A stretch of DNA of 64,000 bases, from the NCBI GenBank assembly GCA_002839185.1, contig PGXO01000001.1:186001-250000 (forward strand). Reading direction: 5' to 3'. Positions within the stretch are counted from its first letter, which is position 1; the number at the start of each line of letters is the position of its first letter. The notes below the pieces were generated by a model. It saw only the letters and a program-made list of their open reading frames with translations, searched no databases and was not told where the DNA came from. Below are positions 52,910-62,501 of the stretch, in pieces. This DNA is from Synergistetes bacterium HGW-Synergistetes-1 (GTDB taxonomy: Bacteria; Synergistota; Synergistia; Synergistales; Synergistaceae). The translations under genes and the position numbers were made by a program.

Positions 52910-53331
52910 ATTCCTTCAAGATCCTCAGCGAGATCACTGAAATCCATCAGGACTCCGCTGCGCTGTTCTTCCCATCTGATGCTATCCCATACCTCGAGAT
53001 GATCTTCAAGGCCGATGAGTGTCACTTCCTGATCCACTCCTGCATACTCCCTGAGCCCTGAAGGTATCAAAACCCTCCCTGAACCGTCTATTTCCAATTC
53101 GGTGGCCATAGATAGCAATACTCTTCTGAAATCGCGGGTCTTTTTTTTGAAAGAAGAAAGATCTTTAAGCTTCAGTATCAGCTCTTCCCACCTGCTGACA
53201 GGATAAAGCGCTATGCAGCGGTCTATGCCGATAGTCGCAACTATGGAAGAACCCAGTTCTCCCCTGAAGCGAGCGGGCAATACAGTTCTGCCCTTACCAT
53301 CAAGTTTATGGTTATAACTTCCCACCAGCAT
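52906..53331 (-). CDS. mraZ: MraZ transcriptional regulator
   Basis: DNA-binding regulator of the dcw operon, 141 residues with two SpoVT-AbrB half-domains: HKLDGKGRTVLPARFR near 8-23 and EIDGSGRVLIPSGLREYAG near 80-98. In E. coli and Mollicutes it binds GTGG-type repeats before its own gene; four such repeats are present here (53341-53376). The start ATG 53331 follows GGGTGA. An upstream ATG at 53403 lies before the operator and promoter and is rejected. Confidence 0.94.
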   Translation of the reverse strand: MLVGSYNHKLDGKGRTVLPARFRGELGSSIVATIGIDRCIALYPVSRWEELILKLKDLSSFKKKTRDFRRVLLSMATELEIDGSGRVLIPSGLREYAGVDQEVTLIGLEDHLEVWDSIRWEEQRSGVLMDFSDLAEDLEGI

Positions 53332-53340
53332 AGATAAATC

Positions 53341-53376
53341 ACCCACTTTACTCCACTTTGTACCACTTTGTCCCAC
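53341..53376 (-). promoter_or_regulatory. MraZ operator: four GTGG repeats
   Basis: On the minus strand, GTGGGA, GTGGTA, GTGGAG and GTGGGT start at 53376, 53366, 53356 and 53346, exactly 10 bp apart, with the spacers CAAA, CAAA and TAAA between them. One helical turn between units matches the ring of MraZ subunits binding one DNA face. It lies right at the predicted transcription start. Confidence 0.85.
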
Positions 53377-53403
53377 ATTAAACCCAATGATATCACAATG
53401 CAA
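53375..53403 (-). promoter_or_regulatory. dcw operon promoter
   Basis: Minus strand: TTGCAT (53403-53398), 17-nt spacer, TAATGT (53380-53375). The -10 abuts the first MraZ repeat, so bound MraZ would block it. Further upstream (53524-53535) is a perfect 12-bp palindrome TGTATGCATACA of unknown use. Confidence 0.65.
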
Positions 53404-53584
53404 GACCTTAAAATTTAATCCTATAATCTAAATTAGTCCTATAGAATCAAAATCTTAAAATTGTTTGATTATGACAGGGTTTTGATAGCTTTTTTGTTAT
53501 AAAAACGCGTATTGGTTCCTCTGTGTATGCATACAAAGAAAAATCATAAAACCTAATATTTTAAATTTATTGTACTTTTTACTT

Positions 53585-53624
53585 AAAAAAGAGTGGCGAC
53601 AGGTTTTAAAACCTGTCGCCACTC
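53585..53624 (-). terminator. rnpB terminator
   Basis: A perfect 34-nt palindrome (53591-53624, stem GAGTGGCGACAGGTTTT) is followed on the minus strand by six T (53590-53585). It sits right after the RNase P RNA and separates it from the dcw promoter. Confidence 0.92.
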
Positions 53625-53629
53625 TTTAA

Positions 53630-53978
53630 ACGGGAGCACTCAATAAGCCGGGTTTTGTAAAGGACTAGGTCCTCTCCAGCCATTTATCTAATTCCGCCCT
53701 TGCAGACGGACTTAAGCGGTCGTACCCGGGAGTCAGCGGGCAGCTTCATACTCCCCTATTCGACCTTGCTCCGGATGGGGTTTGCCTGGCCCGAAGGTCA
53801 CCCTTTCGGCCGGTGGGCTCTTACCCCACCTTTTCACCCTTACCCGCTTTCGCAGGCGGTATATTTCTGTGGCACTTTCCCTGAGTTCGCACCCGCAGGA
53901 TTTTATCCTGCATCCCGCCCTGCGGAGCCCGGACTTTCCTCCCGCGCATAGCGCCGGCGGCTGGATCTTGTACTCCCA
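53630..53978 (-). ncRNA. rnpB: RNase P RNA (class A)
   Basis: Catalytic RNA of RNase P, about 348 nt, maturing tRNA 5' ends. Diagnostic conserved blocks on the minus strand are GAGGAAAGTCCGGGC (53941-53927), the J11/12-P12 region, GGGTGCGAACTCAGGG, and ACAAAACCCGGCTTA (53658-53644) near the 3' end. The two ends pair as P1: GGGAGTAC (53977-53970) with GTGCTCCC (53639-53632). A TATACT box at 53989-53984 puts the start near 53977, matching P1. It stands between the ATPase operon and the dcw operon with its own terminator. Confidence 0.95.
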
Positions 53979-54013
53979 ACACAAGTATAGCAGATTTTAT
54001 CTGCACATAAGAC

Positions 54014-54057
54014 CGACTGGCCCAAAATCAAAGTTAAACTTTGATTCAGGCCAGTCG
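54014..54057 (-). terminator. Long hairpin after the V-ATPase operon
   Basis: CGACTGGCC (54014-54022) pairs with GGCCAGTCG (54049-54057), and inside it AATCAAAG (54026-54033) pairs with CTTTGATT (54039-54046) around a 5-nt loop. It lies 34 nt past the atpD stop. No T-run follows on either strand, so it could be a 3' stabilising or Rho-linked structure rather than a simple terminator. Confidence 0.5.
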
Positions 54058-54090
54058 ATAGGGAATGTTGATTTTTAAAATGCAAGGCTG

Positions 54091-54717
54091 TTAGTGGGAA
54101 CGGACGATCTCCTTTATGACCATCAGCCTCGAAAGGGTTGAGCGTTCCATTTCCTCGAGCTTCATTGAGATAGAGTGAATTGCTTCAACAAACGAAGGGA
54201 TCATTACGTGCTCCAGTGCGTTTACCCTTCTCCTTGTCCTCTCTATCTCCAGAGCCATTGACCTGAGGGCTTTCTCTTCAGCGGCAAGTTTTACCAGCCT
54301 TGGCATAAGTTTCAAAAACTGCTCAAGTGCAATGTCAAGGCTTCCCGGTGAAGTGCCAAGTCCGTAGTTGAGCTCGACTTTCTGTTCAGGCAGCTCAAAC
54401 GAAGGGGCGCGTACACTCATTATGTTTACAAAATGTACATTTACTCTCATGTTTCCGCCTGCGTTCATGAGGGTCTGTTCCAGCATTTCCGGCAGAGTCT
54501 GTGCTCTTGCAAGCAGGAAACCCGCATAGCAGGAACTGATCTCTTTTTCGATCTCCTGCCTGAGTTCCCAGACAAATTTCGCTTTCGCAAGAAAGGCCTT
54601 AACGAGTGCGTCCTGCTTATCTTTCAGCAGTTTGTGCCCCCTCTTGGCTACGACAAGCTGTCTTTTGAGCTTTGAAAGCTCCATCCGGTTGGGGTTGACG
54701 TTCAGTGCCTTCGCCAT
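54091..54717 (-). CDS. atpD: V-type ATP synthase subunit D
   Basis: Central rotor shaft of the V/A-type ATPase, 208 residues, almost wholly helical. The opening LNVNPNRMELSKLKRQLVVAKRGHKLLKDKQDAL and the later RTRRRVNALEHVMIPSF are the standard V-type D patterns. Last gene of the nine-gene operon; 16 nt follow subunit B. Confidence 0.95.
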   Translation of the reverse strand: MAKALNVNPNRMELSKLKRQLVVAKRGHKLLKDKQDALVKAFLAKAKFVWELRQEIEKEISSCYAGFLLARAQTLPEMLEQTLMNAGGNMRVNVHFVNIMSVRAPSFELPEQKVELNYGLGTSPGSLDIALEQFLKLMPRLVKLAAEEKALRSMALEIERTRRRVNALEHVMIPSFVEAIHSISMKLEEMERSTLSRLMVIKEIVRSH

Positions 54718-54733
54718 TAGAGGTCACCCCCTC

Positions 54734-56155
54734 CTATGCTTCTTTGATCTCAAGCGTCTCGTCTTTTTTTGCTTCGACCAGCGGCTTCAGATATTTATCG
54801 ATATACTCGTCCCTCACACGCTTAAGTTCCTTGGTAGGAACGATGGTCAGGAGTTCCCATCCAAGAAGCAGGGTTTCCTCTACGGTCCTGTTCTCATATT
54901 CTCCCTGACGTACATATTTGTCTTCAAAGAGGTCTGCAAACTTGGCGAATGCCTTGTCTTCATCAGAAAGGGCTCCCTCTCCGAGGATGACTGCAAGTTC
55001 TTTGGCTTCCTTACCCCTTGAATACGCAGCAAAGAGCTGGTTCATCAGGTCCGCATGGTCCTCGCGGGTTTTGCCTTTTCCTATTCCCTTGTCCTTAAGA
55101 CGGGAAAGGGAGGGCATGACATCAACAGGCGGATATATCCCTTTGCGGTGGAGTCCTCTTGCCAGAATGATCTGCCCCTCAGTGATGTATCCCGTAAGGT
55201 CCGGGATGGGGTGTGTCTTGTCGTCTTCAGGCATTGTGAGTATCGGTAGCTGCGTAATTGATCCCTCTTTGCCGCGAAGCCTTCCTGCCCTCTCGTACAT
55301 TGTGGCAAGGTCAGTATATAGATAGCCTGGGTAGCCGCGGCGGCCCGGGACCTCTTTACGTGCAGCTGAGATCTCTCGCAGCGCTTCGCAGTAGTTCGTA
55401 AGGTCAGTAAGTATTACCAGTACGTGCATGCCCTGTTCAAAAGCAAGATATTCAGCTGCTGTAAGAGCAAGGCGCGGAGTTGAAATACGCTCGATCGCAG
55501 GGTCATCTGCAAGGTTTACAAACATTACCGTACGTTCGAGGGCTCCCGTCTTCCTGAAGTCTTCCATGAAGAAAGATGCTTCTTCAAAGGTGATGCCCAT
55601 CGCTGCGAATACAACAGCAAAATTAGCGTGGCCGCTGATAACCGTAGCCTGGCGTGCTATCTGGGCTGCTATCTGGTTATGAGGCATACCGCTTCCGGAG
55701 AATATCGGCAGCTTTTGGCCCCTGACAAGGGGGTTCATTCCGTCGATCGTCGAGATGCCTGTCTGGATGAACTCTGACGGGAAGTCACGTGAGAACGGGT
55801 TGATAGGGTCTCCGTTGACATCAAGGTATGCTTCGGGAATTATAGGGGCACCGCCGTCTATGGGGTCTCCCCTTCCGTTGAATATTCGTCCAAGCATGTC
55901 CTTTGAGACAGGCAGCTTGAGGACATCGCCCAGAAACCTTATCTGGGTGGTGTTGACGTCTATGCCGGTGCTTCCTTCATAAACCTGAACAAGAGCTTTG
56001 GTCTCTGAAATCTCCAGTACCCTTCCGCGCCTGCGCTCACCATTGGCGAGACGGATCTCCGCCAGTTCGTCATAGCTGACATCTTCGATCTTTTCAACCA
56101 CCATAAGCGGACCGGAGAGGTTGGAGATCGTTTTATACTCCTTAGGCAACATCAT
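54734..56155 (-). CDS. atpB: V-type ATP synthase subunit B
   Basis: Non-catalytic subunit of the soluble head, about 473 residues. Features are [51 protein letters not shown], and [22 protein letters not shown], where the P-loop lysine of the A subunit is absent, as expected for B. I choose ATG 56155 with GGAGG 8 nt upstream; it overlaps the atpA stop. Confidence 0.95.
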   Translation of the reverse strand: MMLPKEYKTISNLSGPLMVVEKIEDVSYDELAEIRLANGERRRGRVLEISETKALVQVYEGSTGIDVNTTQIRFLGDVLKLPVSKDMLGRIFNGRGDPIDGGAPIIPEAYLDVNGDPINPFSRDFPSEFIQTGISTIDGMNPLVRGQKLPIFSGSGMPHNQIAAQIARQATVISGHANFAVVFAAMGITFEEASFFMEDFRKTGALERTVMFVNLADDPAIERISTPRLALTAAEYLAFEQGMHVLVILTDLTNYCEALREISAARKEVPGRRGYPGYLYTDLATMYERAGRLRGKEGSITQLPILTMPEDDKTHPIPDLTGYITEGQIILARGLHRKGIYPPVDVMPSLSRLKDKGIGKGKTREDHADLMNQLFAAYSRGKEAKELAVILGEGALSDEDKAFAKFADLFEDKYVRQGEYENRTVEETLLLGWELLTIVPTKELKRVRDEYIDKYLKPLVEAKKDETLEIKEA

Positions 56156-57941
56156 CAAGGCCACCTCCAGCAGCGCTCAGTTTCCCGAGTTCAGTCTTTA
56201 TTGCAGTCTCAAGAACGTCTAAGTTCTCCAGATCACTCTCTTCAATGTATCTCATACGTGCGATATCTTCTCTGATAGGAAGGTCAATAACAGAGCGAAG
56301 CATTCCTCCGCGGACGAGTACCTGCATTCCAAGACAATGGAAAGTGAGGATGTTTCTGAGCATTTTGAACTGCTTGTCCATAGATGCGTAGGTGTCTATC
56401 TCGTGGAATGAGTTCTGGTGCAGAAAGTCCTCCCTTATTGATTTTGAAGTCTCAAGCACCATTCTTTCTTCCTTGGAAAGGGCATCCAGACCGACAAGGC
56501 GAACTATTTCCTTCAGCTTGTCCTCGTCTTCGAGCAGGCTCATCGCTTCAGTTCTGTATGTGCTCCATTCTCCGTCATATATGGCATCCCAGTATTCACC
56601 CAGAGTATGGGCGTAGAGGGAGTAACTCGAAAGCCAGTTGATAGCAGGGAAATGTCTCTGGTAAGCCAGCTGTGCGTCCAATCCCCAGAAAACCTTTGTA
56701 ACGCGCAGAGTGTTCTGTGTGACAGGCTCCGAAAGGTCTCCTCCCGGAGGTGAGACCGCTCCGATAACAGAAATGGCCCCTTCTCTTCCGTCGCTTCCAA
56801 AACAGATAGCCCTTCCTGCTCTTTCGTAGAATGATGCAAGTCTTGTCCCGAGGTAAGCGGGGTAACCTTCTTCTCCTGGCATCTCTTCAAGACGTCCAGA
56901 CATTTCACGCAGAGCCTCCGCCCAGCGCGATGTCGAGTCGGCCATCAGAGCTACAGAATAGCCCATGTCACGGAAATATTCCGCTATCGTGATACCCGTG
57001 TATATTGAAGCTTCACGGGCAGCGACAGGCATGTTGGAAGTATTTGCTATAAGAAGGGTCCTCTTCATAAGAGGCTGTCCCGAACGGGGATCCTCAAGTT
57101 CAGGGAATTCAAGGAGAACATCCGTCATCTCATTTCCGCGTTCTCCGCATCCGATGTAAACAACTATTTCTGCGTCAGCCCACTTTGCAAGCTGATGCTG
57201 TATAACAGTCTTTCCTGAACCGAAAGGTCCTGGCACGCATGCCGTTCCTCCCCTGGCTATCGGAAAAAATGTATCTACAACCCTCTGTCCGGTCGTAAGC
57301 GGTATTTCCGGCGGAAGTCTCTTTACTACAGGACGTGGTTTACGTACAGGCCATCTCTGCAGAAGTTTGATCTCGTGGTCATTACCCTTTGCGTCTGTAA
57401 TGACAGCGATGGTCTCTTCTACTGTGAAATCTCCCTGTTTGATTTCTTTAACCTTTCCTTTGACTCCGTGCGGAACCATGACCTTGTGATCCACAAGGAC
57501 GGTCTCCTGTACAGAACCAAGGAAATCTCCGACAGCAACTTCAGCTCCGGCTTCAACACATGGAACAAAACCCCATTTTTTAGTCCTGCTCACTGCGGGA
57601 ACACTTATTCCGCGAAGTATGTACGGGCTGTTAGCCGTTTTTTCGATGCTTTCAAGCGGACGCTGGATGCCGTCGAAAAACTCTTCTATCAGTCCGGGTG
57701 CAAGTTCAACACTTAAAGGTTCCCCCGTGCTGACAACAGGCTCTCCGGGCTTCAGTCCGGAAGTTTCTTCATATACCTGAACAGAAGCCGTATCATCTTT
57801 CAGTTCAATAATTTCACCGACAAGGCCTGCGTCTCCGACTCTTACAACGTCGAACATGCAGGCTCCGGCCATGCCTTTAGCAATGACAAGCGGACCGGAG
57901 ATCTTTGCGATGAATCCTGCTATGGCATTAGGAGTAGCCAC
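56142..57941 (-). CDS. atpA: V-type ATP synthase catalytic subunit A
   Basis: Catalytic subunit, 599 residues. It includes the V-type non-homologous insert (about residues 110-200), Walker [13 protein letters not shown] near 233, [21 protein letters not shown] near 258, and [39 protein letters not shown] near 330. The start is GTG 57941 behind GGAGGCGAT. With ATP it pumps ions, or it runs in reverse. Confidence 0.96.
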   Translation of the reverse strand: MATPNAIAGFIAKISGPLVIAKGMAGACMFDVVRVGDAGLVGEIIELKDDTASVQVYEETSGLKPGEPVVSTGEPLSVELAPGLIEEFFDGIQRPLESIEKTANSPYILRGISVPAVSRTKKWGFVPCVEAGAEVAVGDFLGSVQETVLVDHKVMVPHGVKGKVKEIKQGDFTVEETIAVITDAKGNDHEIKLLQRWPVRKPRPVVKRLPPEIPLTTGQRVVDTFFPIARGGTACVPGPFGSGKTVIQHQLAKWADAEIVVYIGCGERGNEMTDVLLEFPELEDPRSGQPLMKRTLLIANTSNMPVAAREASIYTGITIAEYFRDMGYSVALMADSTSRWAEALREMSGRLEEMPGEEGYPAYLGTRLASFYERAGRAICFGSDGREGAISVIGAVSPPGGDLSEPVTQNTLRVTKVFWGLDAQLAYQRHFPAINWLSSYSLYAHTLGEYWDAIYDGEWSTYRTEAMSLLEDEDKLKEIVRLVGLDALSKEERMVLETSKSIREDFLHQNSFHEIDTYASMDKQFKMLRNILTFHCLGMQVLVRGGMLRSVIDLPIREDIARMRYIEESDLENLDVLETAIKTELGKLSAAGGGLDDVA

Positions 57942-57961
57942 TCACATCGCCTCCATTTTCA

Positions 57962-58303
57962 TCATTTCACACCAAAGATATCCATGCCAACAGCACGCTC
58001 TACGTTGCGTCTGATAGAGCTGAGACCGACTCCCATGGATCCGCTTTGGTTGGGTACTGGAATTATGCACATATCTGTAGATTCGTTGACTTCATCAACA
58101 GCTTGCTGGTACTTGGAGAAAAGGGCTTCCTCAACAAAGAGGGCAGCGTATCCCTTAATGGCAAACCTGTTCATGATCTCCCCGATAGAATCCCTGTTCT
58201 CATCTGTTATTTCAACAACATCAAGTCCTATAGCCTTAAATGGAAGTATGCTGTCATAGCTTCCGACTGCTGCCATCGGTGAACCCTGATTAGACGTAGC
58301 CAT
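57962..58303 (-). CDS. atpF: V-type ATP synthase subunit F
   Basis: Small stalk subunit of 113 residues (called NtpG in Enterococcus). A Rossmann-like fold with DSILPFKAIGLDVVEI, GYAALFVEEAL, IIPVPNQSGSMGVGLSSIRRNVERAVGMDI. It binds subunit D in the rotor. It overlaps the atpC end by 14 nt. Confidence 0.92.
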   Translation of the reverse strand: MATSNQGSPMAAVGSYDSILPFKAIGLDVVEITDENRDSIGEIMNRFAIKGYAALFVEEALFSKYQQAVDEVNESTDMCIIPVPNQSGSMGVGLSSIRRNVERAVGMDIFGVK

Positions 58304-59306
58304 GGCGCATAAGCCTCCTTAGATGGTCCTTGTCCCCTTTGTTTCTTTTGGAGACCGTGATCACCCTGATGTTTTTTATTTCCATTTCCTTGGCCCAAAG
58401 GTAGGCCGGAATGTTCTCAGGAGCAGAAGGGCTGTATCTTCCTGCGGCGATCTTCTCCATGTAACAGTCATCCAGAACCCTCTCCAGTGAAAGGATGAGG
58501 TCTGAATAACCGCCTGACGCATCAATACTCCCTATAATTTTTCCGAAATCGGAGAACTCAATTGCCCTGCCCCAGGTTTCAAACGGTTCAGATATAAGGG
58601 ATGCCAGCATGCTGACATCAATGGTGCCGCCATCGTGAAGGAATGGAAGCGCTTTTGACGCATCGTAATTGAACCTTTTGAGCCTCAGCAGGGTCCGTAT
58701 ATTCTCTCCGTCAGTCCTTGTCCGGATCCAGCTTATTATCCCAGGCATATCCAGCTCATGAGCTTTTTCAAGCATCACTTCGAACATTCTCTTATCGATA
58801 AGTCTCTCAACCTCGAGAACGTCCCTGCTCTGTTCCCAGATCGTTATGCATTTGGGGATCAGAGTGTTGAGGCCGAATGGAAGAAGTCTGTATTCTTCCG
58901 ATTCGACGTTCATGATGAGATCGTCCAAAGGATAAGATCCCAGCGATGTGAGCAGATCCCACCTCTTTTTACCTCCGGTCCTGACATTGAACATGCTTTT
59001 CAGCAGAACTTTCACATTATGGAAGTCATACTGCAGTCTCATAATATCAACCATTGCCTTGTCAGGGACGAAGGTACGAATCTCTTCATATATGCTGTGC
59101 AGGTCTGCTTCAAGAACTTTGTCAAAGTCAGACCCGTTTGTCTGGGAAGTAAGCGCGGAGGAATATGATGTCTCCCCAAGTATCTTGAGGATGGACGCAA
59201 AATCTTCGGCGTCGATCATTCTCTGCAAAACTCCGGAATCAAGAAGGCGATGCTCCATTGCGCGGATACGTGCAACAGCATAACCGTATGCCCCTTGACT
59301 TGACAT
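58290..59306 (-). CDS. atpC: V-type ATP synthase subunit C
   Basis: Funnel-shaped rotor socket that joins the central stalk to the membrane ring, 338 residues, mostly helical. Signs are YGYAVARIRAMEHRLLD, LQYDFHNVKVLLKS, GIISWIRTRTDGENIRTLLRLKRF and the C-terminal YLWAKEMEIKNIRVITVSKRNK. 13 nt separate it from atpE. Confidence 0.93.
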   Translation of the reverse strand: MSSQGAYGYAVARIRAMEHRLLDSGVLQRMIDAEDFASILKILGETSYSSALTSQTNGSDFDKVLEADLHSIYEEIRTFVPDKAMVDIMRLQYDFHNVKVLLKSMFNVRTGGKKRWDLLTSLGSYPLDDLIMNVESEEYRLLPFGLNTLIPKCITIWEQSRDVLEVERLIDKRMFEVMLEKAHELDMPGIISWIRTRTDGENIRTLLRLKRFNYDASKALPFLHDGGTIDVSMLASLISEPFETWGRAIEFSDFGKIIGSIDASGGYSDLILSLERVLDDCYMEKIAAGRYSPSAPENIPAYLWAKEMEIKNIRVITVSKRNKGDKDHLRRLMRHGYV

Positions 59307-59319
59307 CAGGCCACCTCCC

Positions 59320-59910
59320 TCATTCCGCTGATGACGGGAACAAACGTTTTACGACGTCGGATTCCTGCTTTTCCTGAGCTATCTGAATAAGCATGTCCCA
59401 TGAGCAGTTTGTACTTATCTTTCCTCTCGTGAGTATGAATCCCCCGGCAATATCAGGCTTATCCTCGGAAAAGACAAGTTCGGTCCCATTTTCCTTATTG
59501 AAACCGTCAAGCCAGGCTTGATCCAGGTATTTTTCTTCACGTGAGATCTGTATCTCTTCTTTTTTAGTTGTTACTGCGCATTTAAGAAGCACTTCACAGA
59601 GTTTTACGTAATCATCCCTATCGATCATCCTCATTTTTCCAAGGGACAGGTCATAAACATCCTGTATCAGATTACGGCTGGATTGAAGCATCATCTTTTT
59701 GACATCCAGATTCGCGACTATTTCACGACGACGGAAAATCTCAGGACGCTCAACTTCAAAACGGCGAATAAAGCCAGATTTTATCGAGTCAATTTCCTCT
59801 TCCGCTCTCTGTGCTGTAAGCTCAGCCTTGGCCTTGGCCTTAGCCAGTATTTCATCGGCCTCGCGCTGGGCGTCGCTTCTGATCTTTTCTGTTATCTGGG
59901 CCAAAGACAT
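59320..59910 (-). CDS. atpE: V-type ATP synthase subunit E
   Basis: Peripheral stalk subunit of 196 residues. A long charged N-terminal helix (residues 5-75, AQREADEILAKAKAKAELTAQRAEEEIDS) is followed by a globular C-terminal domain with PDIAGGFILTRGKISTNCSWDML. It pairs with the small H/G subunit encoded at the head of the operon. Confidence 0.92.
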   Translation of the reverse strand: MSLAQITEKIRSDAQREADEILAKAKAKAELTAQRAEEEIDSIKSGFIRRFEVERPEIFRRREIVANLDVKKMMLQSSRNLIQDVYDLSLGKMRMIDRDDYVKLCEVLLKCAVTTKKEEIQISREEKYLDQAWLDGFNKENGTELVFSEDKPDIAGGFILTRGKISTNCSWDMLIQIAQEKQESDVVKRLFPSSAE

Positions 59911-59928
59911 GGTCTTCCCCCGTTCTTT

Positions 59929-60429
59929 TTAAAGCTTTATGCCATTGAGCATCAAAATACTGACAAGAAGCCCAAAGACTGCATATGTTTCACACATAGC
60001 CGGGAGGATAACAGCTTTGCCTATCTGCTCCGGACGCTTGGATATCATCAAGATCGAAGCGGCTGAAGATTTACCCTGCCAGATAGCAGAATAGAAACCG
60101 GAGATAGCGACAGGAAGGCATGCAAAACAAATACCAAGTCCCTGCCAGACAGTAAGGGTAACACCGCCTGCTCCGAGAAGCCCTGCCTTCTGAAGGGAGA
60201 GGACTGCAACAAGCAGACCGTATATACCCTGTGTTCCGGGAAGGGCAAGAAGGACGAGCGCATAACCGAATTTTTTTGGATCCTCAGTCATGACACCGGC
60301 GGCAGCTTCATTGGCTATGCCTATTCCCCATGCAGATCCTGAACCTGCAAAACCTACTGCCAGTGCTGCCCCAAGTATTACAAGCATCGGGCCAAGCTGT
60401 TCGGAAATCGTTGCGAGCATTGTTTCCAT
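59929..60429 (-). CDS. atpK: V-type ATP synthase subunit K (Na+-type c ring)
   Basis: Membrane ring subunit of 166 residues with four membrane helices in two hairpins. The second hairpin has the ion carboxylate E147 (CETYAVFG); the first has Q instead (LPGTQGIYG). The residues matching E. hirae NtpK L61, T64, Q65, Y68, Q110 and E139 are L63, T66, Q67, Y70, Q118 and E147, with a constant shift in each hairpin, so Na+ binding is very likely. I choose ATG 60429; a TTG at 60438 is too close to the GGAGG. Confidence 0.94.
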   Translation of the reverse strand: METMLATISEQLGPMLVILGAALAVGFAGSGSAWGIGIANEAAAGVMTEDPKKFGYALVLLALPGTQGIYGLLVAVLSLQKAGLLGAGGVTLTVWQGLGICFACLPVAISGFYSAIWQGKSSAASILMISKRPEQIGKAVILPAMCETYAVFGLLVSILMLNGIKL

Positions 60430-60491
60430 AGTGAACAATTACCTCCTCAGTTAATAAATACTATATTTTTTGTTTATATGCTTCAAAAAAC

Positions 60492-62501
60492 CTATTGTTT
60501 TTCTTCTGTCAAGCGGGCAAACGTTGTCACATTGCGCAACGGAGTAAAATCTTTCCCGTTCGCGTCGTAAAACTTACCAAAGAACTCCACATACTGAAGC
60601 CTCAGTGAGTGGATGAAAGCCCCAAGAAGGTTGACAGCTATACTGAAAAGGTGCCCTATTACAAAAATCAGTATGGCCAGAGGTATTCCGACATAAGGTG
60701 TCCCGGCAACGAGATTTGCAAGCAGGTTTATTACCATTCCGACGGCTGCAGATCCGAGACCCAGGGCCAGCAGTCTGCTGTAGCTGAGCACATCTCCGAG
60801 ATAGCCTGTTACGTTGTAGAGACTCAAAACACCGGAGAAGAGCTTGCCTGCAATGTTTGATTTTGTCCTTCCCTGCGTCGCAACAAGGACCAGCGCCCCG
60901 GCAATGGCAATGTATTTTGAGACGGAAGCCACTGTACCTGTCAGCATCCCGGAAGAACTGAGCCCTGTAAGCAGAAGGCCGCACAGGAACAATATCCATC
61001 CTCCGTGATCGGCCAGAGCTTCAAAGTGCTCTCCGTTGGTCCAGCTGTTCTTGAAGGCTATCAAAAGACCAAAGATGACCTGTATGAATCCCAGTCCCAG
61101 CGAGATCGCGAGCAGCGTCATGGGATCATTCATCGGATCCAGGAGCTGCAAAGCATCCTTAATTGGCACAAGTGAGCTGAGGAACGGGAATGCCGTAATG
61201 CTGTCACCGAACCAGGAGCCGGTAAAAGCCCCGAAAATGACGGAGACTATCATTCCAACAGTAAGCATGATAAAAAATTTGCGCAGTGTAGGTGAAAGTT
61301 GGTGTTTAATGATAAAGTACCCGAATATTCCGCTTAATACCAGACCGTATCCGGCATCGCCGAAACACATCCCAAGGAAAAGGAAGAAAAATGGCGCCAT
61401 TAGAGACGTCGGATCAACTCCTCCATAAGTGGGGGTACCGTACATAAGGGTAAGAGGTTCCATCGAAGATGCCCAGCCCGGATTTTTGAGCAGCGTCGGG
61501 GGCAGCTCACCTTCATCAGGTTCTATAAGTGAAAATTCAGAGAGTGACTCATAGGGACGGACAGTTTTCTCTACCATGCCCCGGCAATCCCTGGGCATCC
61601 AGAAAGACCAGATAAAAACATCATCTGTCGGTACGCCCGAGATCATGGATTCTATCCTGTCACTGAGTATGCTCCAGTAATCCCCGTAGTAGCGTGCCAT
61701 ATCAAGACCTTCCTCCGCCTTTGATGCGATCTCCGCACAGAGTACTGCTTCTTCCTTCTCTGTTTTTTCTATTTCCGAAGTCAGCTTTACGCGTTCTTCT
61801 TCGGCAGTCAGCTCAAAATCTTTAGGTACGTCGAGCCTTCCTGCAGAAAATTCGGAAGCAATGGCCTGTATTTTTTCCAGGTCAGATTTTTTGAAAAGTA
61901 CTGCAAATGTTGAAACAGGGTCTTTTTCATTTTCGGGGAGCTTCTGGTATTCAACAAAATCGCCAAGTTCTGATCCAAGCCCTGAGACAAACCCGGCAAC
62001 AGATGACTTTGGTATTGTGTAAACAGCCCCGCCTATCATTTCTGTACCTGTTGTAAAAAATTCCAGAGGATATTTGATCGAATTAAGGAGCATTGACTGC
62101 GTAAGAAGACCCTTGAGCCTGGAAATTTCCGCTCTGGTCTCTGTTGCTTTCTTTTCTTTTTCCCGGAGTTCCGCAACAAATGCCCTGAATTTGCCTTCGT
62201 CAGCTTTTGCCGCAAGCTCAGAAAATCCAATGGTAGGAATATCGCCCAACATCCTGGCGATCGAACTGCCCTTGTTTACTTCAAATGGTTCAAGAAGGCG
62301 CACAGTAAATCTTACATCGCTGAGAAGCTCGTCTATCTGACGCTGCCTGGCCCGAAGCTGGAGCATTGCCGAGCTGTCTATCGCACCGCTGCCCTCTCCT
62401 GTAAACTCGCAGCAGCCCAGTGCCTGCAATTTTTCTACAAGCTCATCTGCAACAGATTTATGAACAGCTATCCGCGCCTTACTCATTTCAGCAAGAGCCA
62501 T
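60492..62501 (-). CDS. atpI: V-type ATP synthase subunit I
   Basis: Membrane stator of 669 residues. The N-terminal cytoplasmic half (1-350) contains coiled coils; the C-terminal half has about eight membrane helices. Motifs include PFFFLFLGMCFGDAGYGLVL and LGDVLSYSRLLALGLGSAAVGMVIN, whose arginine (R in YSRLLALG) is the channel residue. It overlaps the preceding small-subunit gene by 14 nt. Confidence 0.95.
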   Translation of the reverse strand: MALAEMSKARIAVHKSVADELVEKLQALGCCEFTGEGSGAIDSSAMLQLRARQRQIDELLSDVRFTVRLLEPFEVNKGSSIARMLGDIPTIGFSELAAKADEGKFRAFVAELREKEKKATETRAEISRLKGLLTQSMLLNSIKYPLEFFTTGTEMIGGAVYTIPKSSVAGFVSGLGSELGDFVEYQKLPENEKDPVSTFAVLFKKSDLEKIQAIASEFSAGRLDVPKDFELTAEEERVKLTSEIEKTEKEEAVLCAEIASKAEEGLDMARYYGDYWSILSDRIESMISGVPTDDVFIWSFWMPRDCRGMVEKTVRPYESLSEFSLIEPDEGELPPTLLKNPGWASSMEPLTLMYGTPTYGGVDPTSLMAPFFFLFLGMCFGDAGYGLVLSGIFGYFIIKHQLSPTLRKFFIMLTVGMIVSVIFGAFTGSWFGDSITAFPFLSSLVPIKDALQLLDPMNDPMTLLAISLGLGFIQVIFGLLIAFKNSWTNGEHFEALADHGGWILFLCGLLLTGLSSSGMLTGTVASVSKYIAIAGALVLVATQGRTKSNIAGKLFSGVLSLYNVTGYLGDVLSYSRLLALGLGSAAVGMVINLLANLVAGTPYVGIPLAILIFVIGHLFSIAVNLLGAFIHSLRLQYVEFFGKFYDANGKDFTPLRNVTTFARLTEEKQ

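Noticed and set aside
53404-53584. Possible gene or RNA between dcw promoter and rnpB terminator
   Set aside because: AT-rich with no ORF and no recognisable fold. Only a short palindrome (TGTATGCATACA, 53524-53535) stands out, which is too little for a call.
53700-53984. Several open frames on both strands inside rnpB
   Set aside because: The conserved RNase P RNA blocks and P1 pairing explain the sequence; the frames have no RBS.
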